DNA of 64,000 bases from Anolis sagrei (GCF_037176765.1 NC_090024.1:112481508-112545507), one strand, 5' to 3'. Shown: positions 1 through 10,663, counted from the stretch's first letter. The notes: a model not told the origin generated them from the sequence alone. Made by a program: numbers and translations.

Positions 1-62
1 AGCAAGTCATGAATTTTTTCATTGTAAACTTCAAAATAACTCATTTCAAGATGATAAGCAAT
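1..62 (-). CDS. KIF14: KIF14 coding exon 4 (partial at window edge)
   Basis: The acceptor TTCTTTAG precedes 62, and the first 20 codons read [20 protein letters not shown]. This is the kinesin motif around loop 5/alpha-3, FxVYNExxxDLL. The exon continues beyond base 1. Confidence 0.93.
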   Translation of the reverse strand, partial: MAYHLEMSYFEVYNEKIHDL

Positions 63-2479
63 CTAAAGAAGACAAAAAAACACCAGAGGTTAGTTTATAA
101 AGAAATGTAACAATCTTGAGTGTCTCAGTAAAAAGATGCAGTTTGAAAACAAAAACTAACTTTCTTTCAAATTATAAAACTGGTGATGGGCTCAAAGATG
201 AGCTTCCTTTTTTCCAGGAGTATCACAGGGATTGTGGTGCAGCCGGCCGAGTGTCAGCTGCATTAAGATCACTCTGACCAAAAGGTCATGAGTTCGAAGC
301 CAGCCCGGGTTGGAGTGGGTTTCCAACCAATTGTGTGTAGCCTGTTGTCGACCTTTGCAACCCGAAAGACAGTTGCATCTGTCAAGTAGGAAAATTAGGC
401 ACCACCTTAAAGTGTGGGGAGGCTAAATTAACTGATTTATGAGGCCATAAAGAAGACTCCAGCAAAGCATTCCAGTGGGAAAGCATGCGGGGAATGCGGA
501 AGTGCTTCATCAGCGTCGCAGATGGACGATGAAAGCGACAGCTCCCCTGGCGGCCAGAAAAAAAGTTAAATAGCCTCTGTGTATGTCTGTATATGTTTGT
601 ATGTAAGTAAGTAAGTAAGTATGTTTGTATGTCAAAAATTGGCATTGAATGTTTGCCATATATGTGTACACTGTAATCCGCCCTGAGTCCCCTGCGGGGT
701 GAGAAGGGCAGAATATAAAAGCTGTAAATAAATAAATAAATAAAATCACCTAACAAGGACAGGATCACAGTATCATTAATACCTGTTGGGTTTCTGCTTC
801 TTCTATTCGTTTAAAGAGATCTTCACAGAATCTCGGTGTTATTCCTCGTTCATCGTTCTCGAAGCCCATCATGCTGTAATGATAAATATTTCACTAATTA
901 GCTCAAGGTGTTTTTCAACTCTGCAAGAGCAGATGTCTTTTGATCTGATTTCATCTGACTGGTATTTAAAAGATACCTACTTTAAAATAAATGTGCAAAC
1001 TGTTCTGCAGAATACTGTAAAGTCTAATATGATTTTGGAACTGGAAAATTTAGCCATTTTCTCCAAAGCAAAGGAGAACAACATTCTCATAGATTTGTTT
1101 GGCAACTTGCTCATATATTGATCAAGGGACTACAAAATATAACAAATTATAACAAATTTGCTAACTGTATCCTTACTGGGTCAATTATAACAAATTTGCT
1201 AACTGTATCCTTACTGGGTCAATTATAACAAATTTGCTAACTGTATCCTTACTGGGTCAATTATAACAAATTTACTAACTGTAACCTTATTAGGTAGATT
1301 CAAACAACTGGGAATAAAGACTTAAAACATATTCTGCAGCGCACAGAATAATTGGGCTAAACTTAATAATAATCTATATAAACAAAAATGTAATGTTCAT
1401 TTGTGGGATTAACATAATTCAGAAATCACTGGATGAATTGAGATGAAATTTTGACCCAATACTCCTAACAGTCCAACAAGTGTTCATCACCCCTAAAAAA
1501 CAAAAAACAAAAACAAAACAAAACAGCAGAACAGACTTAAAAAACTCCAAAATACACCATATATATATATATACACACACACACACAAACTCATATACAT
1601 ATACATATACACATGCACACATACACACACAATTAACTTCACAATTCAGCAGCAGATCAGTTGCACAACTTCAGTGCTTTCCAGTAGCTTCTTCCTGCAC
1701 AGTATTTTCAGTCAACTGCTCCCACAGCCTGCAGCCACGCTGGAACCTTTTACAGACACTTGAGCACATGCCCAGCCATTGTCAGTTTTACCATTGTCTT
1801 TCCCCCAGTCTAGATGATATTACCACAGCACAGTTATATCTTGTCTTAGCAGACAGGTTCTTTTAATTACATATAGCCTTCGACAAACAACATCACAGCA
1901 CAAGGAGAAATATACACTGTACAAGACTTCCTTATATACAATTCATTTACACATAGCAATCTCTGATTGGTTCCCAACTCATTGACTCAACTCAAACCCA
2001 GGATTGCATCATTCGCAATTACCTGGACTAGGCCAGAACACATTCCCCATATACAATCAATGCATGACTCAGCATTCCCAATAGAAGCCCATTAGTAGTG
2101 CATGACTCAGCTATATTACATTGCAATACATTGTAAAACCTGACACATACGTATATATATACCCAAGCACACACAAATATACATGCACATACATCTACAT
2201 ACACACACATATATACATATACACATGCTGAAATACATACAGATAAACACAAATATGCATATAGACAAGCCCACACATATACACAATATATATATACACA
2301 TATAAACACACAAATATATACATACATATATACACATCTACACACACATATGCACACACATATATACACCTATATATATACACACACACACACACACATA
2401 CACAGATACAGAAATATATACACACACACAAAACACATATATACAGACTGGGACACAGCAAGGCATGGCAGGAGATGGC

Positions 2480-2514
<35 letters not shown>

Positions 2515-5500
2515 TACTTTATATTCCACTCTATTTCCTCGGGAAGACTCAGAGCAGATTATAGAATACATATATGGCAAACATTCAATGCTGTTATACA
2601 ATTAGCAACAAAGACAGCACATAGACAGAGGGAAAGATTTCCCTCTTTTTCATTTTTGGCATCTAGCCTTGGGGAGGTGCTGTTGTTCCATTTTCCATGC
2701 CGCTGATGCCTTCCTGATCAAATTGCCGGCATGTCTGCATTGGCGCCTTTTACCTCCCCGCCAAAGCGTGCTCACACACGCTCCTTAGCACACTAACCGT
2801 ACTTCCCCAGTATATGTATAGTTTGTAATATAGCTCTGTATATTTGAAGGGCTGCCGAACAAGGCAGCAGCTTCACATGCTTGTGTTGGATTTTGTGTTT
2901 TTATTGATCTACTCACATTACTGGTTTCGAACTGCTAGGTGGGTAGAAGCTAGGGCTGATGGAGGGAGCTCACCCCAACCCATGGCATGAACTGCCAACG
3001 TTCAGATCAGCAAGATTTTTTGCAGCTGGCGGTTTTACCTGCTGTTCTACCGCGGCCCAATTTATTATGAATTATATTCATTTGTAGCCTCTAGTTACAT
3101 AGTTAACCCTGTAAAATCCCTTTAGCATTTCAAAAGAAGTAAAATATTGCATATTTAACTGGTATGGTGTTATGCTGAGGCAATTCACACTGAATGATAA
3201 GCTATAGCAAGCATGTGATTTCGGTTAGCCTTCTGGTAATGGTACCAAGTTGTGTTAATAGCCCTTAACACAGTGGTTCTCAACCTTCCTAATGCCGCGA
3301 CCCCTTATTACAGTTCCTCATGTTGTGGTGACCCCCAACAATCAATTTATTTTCGTTGCTACTTCATAATTGTAATTTTGCTACTTTTATGAATCGTAAT
3401 GTAAATATCTAATCTGCAGGATGTATTTTCATTCACTGGACTAAATACCCAATACGCCCAAATTGGACTACTGGTGGGGTTGGAGGGGTTGATTTTATCA
3501 TTTGGGAGTTGTAGTTGCCGGGATTTATAGTTCACCAACAATCAAAGAGCATTCTGAACTCCACCAATGATGGAATTGAACCAAACTTGGCATACAGAAC
3601 TCCCATGAGCAACAAAAAAATACTGGAATGATTTGGTGGGCACTGACCTTGAGTTTTGGAGTTGTAGTTCACTTACATCCAGAGAGCACACTGGACTCAA
3701 ACAATGATGAATCTGGACCAATCTTGCCACAAATATTCAATATGCCCAAATGTGAACATTGGTGGAGTTTGGGGAAAACAGACCTTGACATTTGGGAGTT
3801 TTAGTTGTTGGGATTTATAGTTGACCTACAATCAAAGTGCATTCTGAACCCCAGCAACGATAGAATTAGTCCAAACTGTTTTTTGATGGTCTTTGGTGAC
3901 CACTCTGACACCCTCACAGAAGACCCCTCTCCTAACTCGCTCCCTCACCGAATGGTGGGAGAGCGAGGCAGGCGAGGCGGGCTTTGCGCGGGCCAGGCCC
4001 GCATGGAGGACCCTTCGCCTGCCTCGCTCCCTCGCCGAATGGCGGGAGAGCGAGGCGGGCTTTGCGCAGGCCAGACCCGCACAGAGGACTTCTTGCCTGC
4101 TTCGCCCACTTGCTGAATAGCGGGAGAGCGAGGCAGGACGCCTCGTCTGCCTCGTCCACTTGCCAAATAGCGGGAGAGCGAGGCAGGCGAGGCGGGCTTT
4201 GTGCATGCCAGGCCCGCACAGAGGACGCCTCGCATACCTCGCCGAATGGCAGGAGAGCGAGGCAGGTGTGGCGGGCTTTGCACGGGCCAGGCCAGCACAG
4301 AGGACACCTCGCCTGCCTTGCGCACTCGCCGAATGGTGGGAGAGCGAGGCGGGCTTTGCGCAGGCCAGGTCCGCAAGGAGGACATCTTGCCTGCTTCGCC
4401 CACTTGCTGAATAGTGGGAGAGCAAGGCCGGACGCCTCATCTACCTCATCTACTTGCCAAATAGCGGGTAAACGAGGCAGGCGTGGCGGGCTTTGCGCAG
4501 GCCAGGCCCGCACAGAGGACACCTCGCCTGCCTTGCCCACTCGCTGAATGGTGGGAGAGCGAGGCAGGCAAGGCAGGCTTTGCACGGGCCAGGCCCGCAT
4601 GGAGGACCCCTCGCCTGCCTCGCGACCCCTCCAAAATGGCCAGGCGACCCCCAGGTTGAGAACCACTGCCTTAACACCTATAGAGCACTTTACAGAGTAA
4701 TTCCATGTACATCACCACATTATTCAGCAACCCTGTCCTACTGTATACCATTATTTCCAAGAACTGTTAGCTCCATTTTAACACTAGTCCACTAGATAAA
4801 ATATGTGCCACAGTCCATAGGATTTTAAGTGAATGAAATCCTTCCATAGGACAATGTATCTTGATTCAGTTGATTTAATTTCCATACCTAAAAGTAATTT
4901 TCTCAGCACTGCGGCAATTTCATTATTCGCTTAAATTTCATTCACTTAAAATCATGGACAAAGGAAACACTAGGAAGCAACACAGATTCAAAGCAACCCA
5001 AAAAGCAGCAACCTTCCAATACAACTTACGTGTATGACTTTCCCGAACCAGTCTGTCCATATGCAAAAAGGCAGGTGTTGTATCCTTCAAAGGCCCTTTC
5101 TAAGAGAGGAATTGCCAAGGACTGATAGACCATCTCTTGGCCTGCAAAGTTATGGCTCTTATCGAAAGACCAGAAGGAATAATCAAAGCTGAAACTGTAG
5201 GTTTGTTTTGTGTTTGGGTGGTTTACAACAGTCTCTTGGCCAGCCATGGAAATGATCTGGAACTTTTCTTCATTTTTCTCTCTGAATAAAGGCAGAAGGT
5301 TAACATTATTTACAGGAGGTAAAATTAAATGCAACAGATTAAGAATGCTCATAGCAAACTAAGAATTACATTTCAATTAAATGTGTTTAACTGATGTTCT
5401 AAAAAGAATTCTAATAATAATAAAATAATTTCTTTCTAAGAGCGAAGTTTCATAGAATCATATAATCAAAGAGTTGGAAGAGACCTCATGGGCCATCCAG

Positions 5501-7413
5501 TCCAACCCCCTGCCAAGAAGTAGGAATATTGCATTCAAATCACCCCTGACAGATGGCCATCCAGCCTCTGTTTAAAAGCCTCCAAAGAAGGAGCCTCCAA
5601 AGAATGCTATTTATTCTTTTACTCTGTTATTAGTATTATTTTATTACATTTATTATTTTACTCTATTATTATTATATTTACATTATTTTGCTGTATTATT
5701 ATTACATTTACAGTATTTTAACCTATTATTTATTGTTTTAATCTATTTATTATTATTATTATTACATTTACAGTATTTTACCCTATTATTACTAATTTAT
5801 TATTTTACTCTATTATTACTGTTTTTATTGCATTTCCGTTATTTCACTCTATTATTTTTATTACATGTACATTGAAGTAGGTTAGCATAATGGTTTCATC
5901 AGAGTTGGACAGTCTTATCTTCAATTACAGTTTTATGTAAATATTCAAAAACATTTCGCCTATTGATGCCTCAATTAATGTAATTTTATTGGTATCTATT
6001 TTTGTTTTGAAATTGACCCAAAGTGGATGCATTTCCCACCCTCGGCTTATAATCGAGTCAATACGTTTTTCCAGTTTTTTGTGATAAAATTAGGTGCCTC
6101 AGCTTATATTCGGTTCGGCTTATACTCGAGTATATACGGTACATAACTTGAAGATATGTGAAAGATTTAGGAGCATCCTGGACTTTGGGACAAGCAATAC
6201 TCAACCTGTTCCACAGTGTTTGGACATAATGTTTTGCTACATTTTATCTTCCAAGAAGGACATAACAATTCATATAATTTGAGATATAATGCCTAAAAAC
6301 TGTAGTCACATACCTGTCGCTGAAGGGGCGGACTCTCACAGCCACAGTAACTTTACTATTTTCAATTTTGAATGGGTCGTCTGTAATGCATGTGTCCTGC
6401 TTCGGAGTATCGTCTTGCAGCACAGACATTTGTTGGATAGATCTAGTATTTTCTTGCACCCTTCCATTTTTAATATTGAGAGCATGTGATGTTGTTTCAG
6501 AGCTCAATGTCTTATTTCTCCCAGCGGAGGTAGTAGAAGTCTGAGCATGCTGAACAGGCGTGCATTTGGGGGTAAATTTAGGTCCATCTGTCATTCCTTT
6601 TCTTGGTGTTTTCTGTCTTTCCAAATTTTTATTTTTAAGATCATCATCTTGCAAGTTGACTATTCCATTTTCCTTATGGAAATTCCTTTCTTTGGTGCAC
6701 TTAACAGCAGATGTCTTATTATCAGGTTTTGCTGGAGTGAAAAGGGAGAACCGAGACACGTTTTCACTCTCGGAATCAGTACTTAGTGTCCTGTGTTTCA
6801 GAGGCGTGTAGCTCCTATAGCCGTTTGAACCAACCGGATCCAAAGACATATTATTTTTCATACTAGGATTTAGCTTTACATCCCTGCAGGGCGTAAGTGA
6901 CTGAGGACCAGTCTTAACAGATGGAGTATGATTGCTATTCCTTTTTGCTGGAAACAAAGTTGTGTTGTTTTTTTGTGATAAAAGTGCAATGTTTCCTCCT
7001 CTCGCCTCATTGGCATTGTTTGTTTTGGAAGTCTCCGTTGATCCAATCCTCTGACGGCGCTGCAGGGTCAGTCTTTTTTCTGTTTGTGTATTTTCACCAT
7101 CGCATGTTGCATTTATACTGGATTGTTCTTTGCTTGTCACCGTTCTTCTCTGAAGGGTCAACTTGCCTCCATTTTTAAGGGCAGGGGAAGCACTCGCCAG
7201 CTTGTTACAAGTCGAAAGCACATAGGTCCGATTGATTTCTTTCGTCTTATTCAAGGACTGGGACAGTGAGTTTTCCTGCTCATTTCCCGACACATCTGGT
7301 GTACATTGTTCTCGAAATCTGTCCCTAATATAAGCATTTTGGTGGGGATGTTGTTGTGCAGAAGTGCTAAGAGTTCTGACATGGCTTACGTTTGGAACTT
7401 TGTAGATAGGCAT
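1..7413 (-). CDS. KIF14: KIF14, kinesin family member 14 (5' coding part, four exons)
   Basis: KIF14 is a kinesin-3 motor that works with PRC1 and citron kinase at the midbody in cytokinesis. Four minus-strand coding exons join in frame: 7413-6314, 5281-5030, 873-783 and 62-1, where the gene leaves the window. Donors are AG|GTATGT, AC|GTAAGT and AG|GTATTA. The protein opens with about 350 poorly conserved, Ser/Thr-rich residues holding two LTLQRR boxes (about residues 85-90 and 115-120). It then enters the motor with [10 protein letters not shown] (about 352), the P-loop [10 protein letters not shown] (about 441-450, split by an intron), MMGF and [12 protein letters not shown] at the edge. 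I chose the Met at 7413 because it is the first ATG after the probable acceptor at 7505; an apparent longer frame to 7479 starts at TTG. The remaining three quarters of the protein lie to the left. The family call is firm; the exact start is slightly less so. Confidence 0.95.
229..746 (+). mobile_element. tRNA-derived SINE with L2-like 3' tail (type C)
   Basis: The tRNA-like head has an A box (GGTGCAGCCGGC) and a B box (GAGTTCGAAGCC). The 3' end (CCGCCCTGAGTCCCCTGCGG...then TAAATAAATAAA) is the same as the tails of the L2-like LINEs in this window, so that LINE probably mobilises it. It holds a short GTAA microsatellite and lies in KIF14 intron 3. Confidence 0.8.
783..873 (-). CDS. KIF14: KIF14 coding exon 3
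   Basis: This 91-base exon is too short to stand out as an open frame. One base completes the Thr codon, then come 30 codons including [20 protein letters not shown]. It is flanked by the acceptor ATCATTACAG and the donor GTATTAAT. It follows exon 2 exactly as in other KIF14 proteins and ends in phase 0. Confidence 0.94.
1142..1300. repeat. 38 bp tandem repeat, about four copies
   Basis: AACAAATTTGCTAAC starts at 1151, 1189 and 1227, and with one change at 1265, giving an exact 38 bp period. The first three units are nearly identical, so the expansion is young. Confidence 0.95.
1555..1624. repeat. TA/CA microsatellite
   Basis: Alternating TATATA and CACACA runs end at the left target duplication of the neighbouring LTR. 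Confidence 0.85.
1625..2145 (-). mobile_element. Solo LTR, retrovirus-like (fossil), same family as 7603-8144
   Basis: On the minus strand it begins TGTCAGGTTTTACAATG and aligns end to end with the plus-strand copy at 7603. The flanks carry CATAC at 1620-1624 and 2146-2150, the likely 5 bp target duplication, though this lies in CA-rich DNA. No internal coding region is present, so it is a solo LTR. Confidence 0.75.
2146..2512. repeat. Compound TA/CA microsatellite, then (ATA)n
   Basis: About 300 bases of TACACA/TATACA followed by a pure ATA run at about 2479-2512. Open frames here, Tyr/Cys/Val-rich or Thr/His-rich, are translated repeat. Confidence 0.95.
2513..2712 (-). mobile_element. Degraded SINE (type C) fragment
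   Basis: The order of landmarks (TTTATATTCC, GGCAAACATTCAATG, then the AGGTGC block) matches the minus orientation of the type C SINE, with much divergence. It is an old copy. Confidence 0.5.
2725..3058 (-). mobile_element. Old tRNA-derived SINE (type A), divergent
   Basis: GCCGGCATGTCTGCATTGGC, TTGATCTACTCACAT, TTTCGAACTGCTAGG and AAGCTAGGGCTGA follow the order of the type A SINE at 16934-17266 but with an internal length difference. KIF14 intron 3 side. Confidence 0.6.
3271..4668. mobile_element. hAT-type non-autonomous element with internal minisatellite
   Basis: The terminal repeats CAGTGGTTCTCAACC / GGTTGAGAACCACTG are flanked by a perfect 8 bp target duplication CCTTAACA (3263-3270 and 4669-4676), which is diagnostic of hAT transposition. 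The left half is the common body (GGGAGTTGTAGTTG... segments) shared with 19414-20142 and 51888-52615. The right half is a GC-rich minisatellite. No transposase is visible; all open frames are repeat translations. Confidence 0.92.
3945..4640. repeat. GC-rich minisatellite inside the hAT-type element
   Basis: The repeated modules are GGGAGAGCGAGGC, GGGCTTTGCGC, CCAGGCCCGCA and CCTCGCCTGCCTCGC, in a higher-order arrangement of roughly 80-90 bp and longer units. CpG is unusually dense here for this AT-rich region. Confidence 0.9.
4677..5029. other. Intron sequence with no recognised feature
   Basis: AT-rich KIF14 intron between the hAT-type element and coding exon 2. I see no repeat family or open frame of note. 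Confidence 0.6.
5030..5281 (-). CDS. KIF14: KIF14 coding exon 2
   Basis: The acceptor TTATTCAG precedes 5281 and the donor GTAAGT follows 5030. The exon completes the split Arg codon and runs through [20 protein letters not shown] and [20 protein letters not shown], ending inside the P-loop. The match to the kinesin-3 motor core is unambiguous. Confidence 0.96.
5450..5612 (-). mobile_element. CR1 LINE 3' end fragment
   Basis: The segment reading AGAGTTGGAAGAGACC... TCCAGTCCAACCCCCTGCC is the hallmark 3' end of CR1, here in minus orientation and about 160 bases long. Confidence 0.85.
5613..5872. repeat. Imperfect ATT-rich tandem repeat
   Basis: TATTATT with interspersed ACATTTACAGTATTTTA modules recurring at about 60 bp. 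It lies between KIF14 coding exons 1 and 2. Confidence 0.75.
5990..6143. repeat. Dispersed repeat with GGCTTATACTCGAG end
   Basis: CTCGGCTTATAATCGAGTC and CGGCTTATACTCGAGTATAT are phrases of a widespread reptile/bird interspersed repeat. I cannot assign the class from sequence alone. Confidence 0.4.
6314..7413 (-). CDS. KIF14: KIF14 coding exon 1
   Basis: This exon has 1100 coding bases and ends in phase 2. It encodes the N-terminal extension and the first motor strand ([12 protein letters not shown]). The block INRTYV, a few lysine/arginine-rich stretches and the paired LTLQRR boxes match the human protein, while the rest has drifted freely. The minus-strand acceptor (pyrimidine tract then CATAG) at 7505-7510 would give about 91 bases of 5' UTR in the same exon. 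Confidence 0.93.
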
Positions 7414-7602
7414 TGAAGCATAAAGCAAGTGGCAGTAACAGAAGTGAAATTGTCTTGTATGCGTTGTTTTTTTCCCCAAAGGACGCGATTAGCTGTTACT
7501 TTCTCTATGATAGAAAAGAAATATGTCATATGATCTGTTAAAAAAACATCATAGTTGCCATCCACACAAAACCTTGAATGCCTGTGTAACAAGCATAGCC
7601 TT

Positions 7603-8144
7603 TGTCAGGTTTTACAATGTATTGCAATGTAATATAGCTGAGCCATGCACTGCTAATGGGTTTCTATTGGAAATGCTGAGTCATGCATTAACTGTACATA
7701 GAACTTCATTTGGGGAATGTGTTCTGGCCTAGTCCAGGTGATTGTGAATGATGCAATCCTGGGTTTGAGTTGAGTCAATGAGTTGGGAACCAATCAGTGA
7801 TTGCTATGTGTAAATGAACTGTATATAAGGAAGTCATGTACAGTGTATATCTCTCCTTGTGCTGTGATCTTGTTCATCGAAGGCTATATGTAATTAAAGA
7901 ACCTGTCTGCTAAGACAAGATATAACTGTATGCTGTGGTAAGTTTGTAATATCATCTAGACTGGGGGAAAGACAATGGTAAAACTGACAATGGCCGGGCA
8001 TGTGCTCAAGTGTCTGTAAAATGTTCCAGAGTGACTGTAGGCTGTAGAAGCAGTTTACTGAAAATACTGTGCAGGAAGAAGCTACTGGAAAGCACTGAAG
8101 TTGTGCAACTGATCTGCTGCTGAATTGTGAAGTTAAACTCAACA
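7603..8144 (+). mobile_element. Solo LTR, retrovirus-like (fossil)
   Basis: A 542 bp segment, TGTCAGG...CTCAACA, is flanked by a perfect 5 bp duplication GCCTT (7598-7602 and 8145-8149). It contains a CCAAT box, a TATA-like CTGTATATAAGG and an ATTAAA signal in LTR order. It lies between KIF14 coding exon 1 and its promoter. The sister copy at 1625-2145 is inverted relative to it. The intact duplication suggests moderate age. Confidence 0.88.
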
Positions 8145-8149
8145 GCCTT

Positions 8150-8522
8150 AGTGCCATTCCTTGATATTCTGTCATATAACCCAGAATATCAAGGCAGCTG
8201 AATAAAATCCCACATTATCTGCTTTGAATTGGGTTATATGAGTCCACACTGCCATATATTCCAGTTCAAAGCAGATAATGTGGGATTTTATCCAGCTGTG
8301 TGGAAGGGGCCTAAGGCCCTATATCCCAGAAGATCAAGGCACAAAATCCCACAATATGTGCTTTGAACTGGGTTATCTATGGGCCCTTCCACACAGCCCT
8401 ATATCCCAAGGCAGAAAATCCCACATTATCTGAGTGTGGACTGAGATATCCCAGTTCAAAGCAGATATTGTGGGATTTTCTGCCTTGATATTCTGGGATA
8501 TAGGGCTGCGTGGAAGCACCCA
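8150..8522. mobile_element. Foldback elements, family B (two to three overlapping units)
   Basis: Family B is a palindrome with ends GGGCCCTTCCACACAGCC and arms built on ATATCAAGGCAGAAAATCCC / GGGATTTTCTGCCTTGATAT. The arms around 8400-8515 pair almost perfectly. A second, more divergent unit occupies 8155-8320. Neither codes for anything. Confidence 0.85.
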
Positions 8523-8899
8523 AAGTCAAAAGGAAATAAAATGTTTATAAGCCAGAAATTAAACAGGTCTCAGGTTTCTTTCAAATATGAAATGTTTTTG
8601 GATAAAATCAACTAAAAATATTAAACACCTAAGGATTAAGAAAACACAGTGTAAGATAATGATAACATGGTATCAAAAGCCACATCAATTGTCTCATGTT
8701 ACAAAAAAAACAACAATCAATATTGTGCTACTGTTGCATGGGTTGCTGCTATCATGTATTTTACTGTTTTTTGTTCAACTCTATTTTTATCCCAAATATT
8801 TCCTCCATCTTGTATTTCCTCCATCTTGTTCTTGGCTTTATGTGTGGTGCGACTGCGAAAAACTACACACAAAACAATATTTTTTAAAAACCTAAGAAC

Positions 8900-9084
8900 G
8901 AGATGAAAACTGATTCTGCATTGTACTATTTTGTATTGGTTTATTGCATTCTTATGTTTTTATTTATTTAATTGTGATGTTTGTTTTGTTGTTTTGGTTT
9001 TATTTTGTTGTAATGTATTGTCGAGCTTGGCCTCATGTAAGCTGCCCCGAGTCCCCTTTGGGGAGATGGTGATGGGGTATAAAG

Positions 9085-9120
<36 letters not shown>

Positions 9121-9122
9121 GA
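8900..9122 (+). mobile_element. LINE 3' tail with (ATT)n
   Basis: GTCGAGCTTGGCCTCATG, then AGCTGCCCCGAGTCCCC, then a pure ATT run. The same tail occurs at 53880-53947 plus 55135-55260. It is an L2-related 3' end, different from the TAAATAAA-tailed group. Confidence 0.65.
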
Positions 9123-9177
9123 TAAAAATAGAGTTGAAAAAATATTATTTACTCCGAAAAGAATATTTTCGGAGTAA

Positions 9178-9590
9178 TAATGGAACACCTCAGAAAGCGA
9201 GAGTCCAAAAGTGGCAGGCTCAAACCCAGAACCTCAACCAATGGCTGATACCAAATGAGAGACTTCCCCCTGGGCACACAGAAGACCGGGCGACTTGGAA
9301 GGCGCTGAACAGACTGCGCTCTGGCACCACGAGATGCAGAGCCAACCTCAAGAAATGGGGCCACAAAGTGGAATCTACGACATGCGAGAGTGGAGAACAA
9401 CAAACCACTGACCACCTGCTGCAATGAAACCTGAGCCCTGCCACATGCACAATGGAGGACCTTCTTGCAGCAACACCAGAAGCTCTCCAAGTGGCCAGCT
9501 ACTGGTCAAAGGACATTTAACCAACTACCAAACTCGCAAATTTTGTATTTTGTCTGTTTGTTTGTTTTATTCTATCAAATTACCTTGCTT
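9178..9590 (+). mobile_element. Non-LTR retrotransposon C-terminal and 3' end (LINE X)
   Basis: Encodes RVQKWQAQTQNLNQWL, TWKALNRLRSGTTRCRANLK and a Cys/His tail (CESGEQQTTDHLL), broken by a late stop. A TTTGT-rich 3' end follows. Related copies lie at 9595-11120 and 41820-42510. The Cys-rich end is typical of several LINE clades; I do not assign one. Confidence 0.7.
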
Positions 9591-9937
9591 CTGTAAAGTG
9601 ACATGCACAACCTGGAGATCACAACCAGACACGGTGAAGACATCTGCCCTTGCGCTATGCTACTCTGCTGCTGAGTATGCATGCCCAGTGTGGAACACAT
9701 CTCACCACACTAAAACAGTGGATGTAGCTCTTAATGAGACATGCTGCATTATCAGGGGGTGTCTGCGCTCTACACCACTAAAGAAATTACACTGTTTAGC
9801 CGGTATTGCACCACCTGGCATCCGCCGGGAAGTAGCAGCCAATAGTGAACGGACCAAGGCAGTGACATCTCCAGCTCATCCCCTGTTTGGATATCAGCCA
9901 GCATGTCAACGACTTAAATCAATAAATAGTTTTCAAA

Positions 9938-10663
9938 TGCTACATTCAGCAAAGGACAAGAGGGATCCTCTCACTTCTGCAGGAGTCTCTACCATGTAGC
10001 ATGCAGCTGTGGACAAGTCGACATAGGGACCACCAAACGCAGCATTGCCCAAACACGAATCAAGGAACATGAAAGGCACTGCAGACTACTTCAACCAGAG
10101 AAGTCAGCCATAGCACAGCACCTGATGAACCAACCTGGACACAGCGTATTATTGGAGAACACAGAAATGCTGGATCACTCCAACAACCACCATGTCAGAC
10201 TACACAGAGAAGCCATTGAAATACACAAGCATGTGGACAATTTCAACAGAAAGGAGGAAACCATGAAAATGAACAAAATCTGGCTACCAGTATTAAAAAA
10301 AACTCTAAAATTACAGCAGCACAACAACAGAGAGGAAACGAACAAGGACAGCTAATCACCTCTCAACAAAAGTTTGCTCTAGGCACTGTCAGGTCATTAT
10401 ATGCTAATCAAGGTGGTCAGTTGAAACATTCACACCTAGCTCCAGCAGACAAGAGTCCTTTGTCTCATCCTGGTCATTCCACAGATATATAAACCCTTCT
10501 TCCTAGTTCCAACAGACCTCACTACCGCTGAGGATGCTTGCCATAGAGGCAGGTGAAACGTCAGGAGAGAATGCCTCTGGACCATGGCCATACAGCCCGG
10601 AAAAACCTACAACAATCCAGTGATTCCGGCCATGAAAGCCTTCGACAATACAGTTTTCTAAGA
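9938..10663 (+). mobile_element. Penelope-like element, 5'-truncated, GIY-YIG end and ribozyme-bearing 3' part
   Basis: It encodes CSCGQVDIGTTKRSIAQTRI, then KEHERHCRLLQPEKSAIAQH and LHREAIEIHKHVDNFNRKEE, the GIY-YIG endonuclease of Penelope-like elements. The 3' part has a TATATAAACCC box, a hammerhead motif (10528-10567) and the terminal AAAGCCTTCGACAATA. AGTTTTC at both junctions (near 9931-9937 and 10667-10673) is the probable target duplication in LINE X. Confidence 0.88.
10528..10567 (+). ncRNA. Minimal hammerhead ribozyme motif of a Penelope-like element
   Basis: The core reads CTGAGGA, then a stem II hairpin (GCTTGC with GCAGGT), then GAAAC directly followed by GTC. This gives a stem III of only two pairs and no loop. 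That is the reduced hammerhead class reported in Penelope-like elements, which cleave as dimers. One extra U lies between the core and stem II. Confidence 0.6.

Noticed and set aside
229-300. Genuine tRNA gene at SINE heads
   Set aside because: A and B boxes are present but no cloverleaf closes, and the same head is always followed by the SINE body.
2028-2461. Cys/Val/Tyr-rich open frames
   Set aside because: They translate alternating CA/TA microsatellite and part of an LTR.
3832-4677. Several overlapping open frames of 60-240 codons on both strands
   Set aside because: They are open because the GC-rich minisatellite has few stop codons. The products are Arg/Ala/Gly-rich repeats with no family resemblance.
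7414-7479. A 22-codon N-terminal extension of KIF14
   Set aside because: The upstream frame begins at a TTG, not an ATG. The first ATG after the likely splice acceptor is at 7413 and fits the family better.
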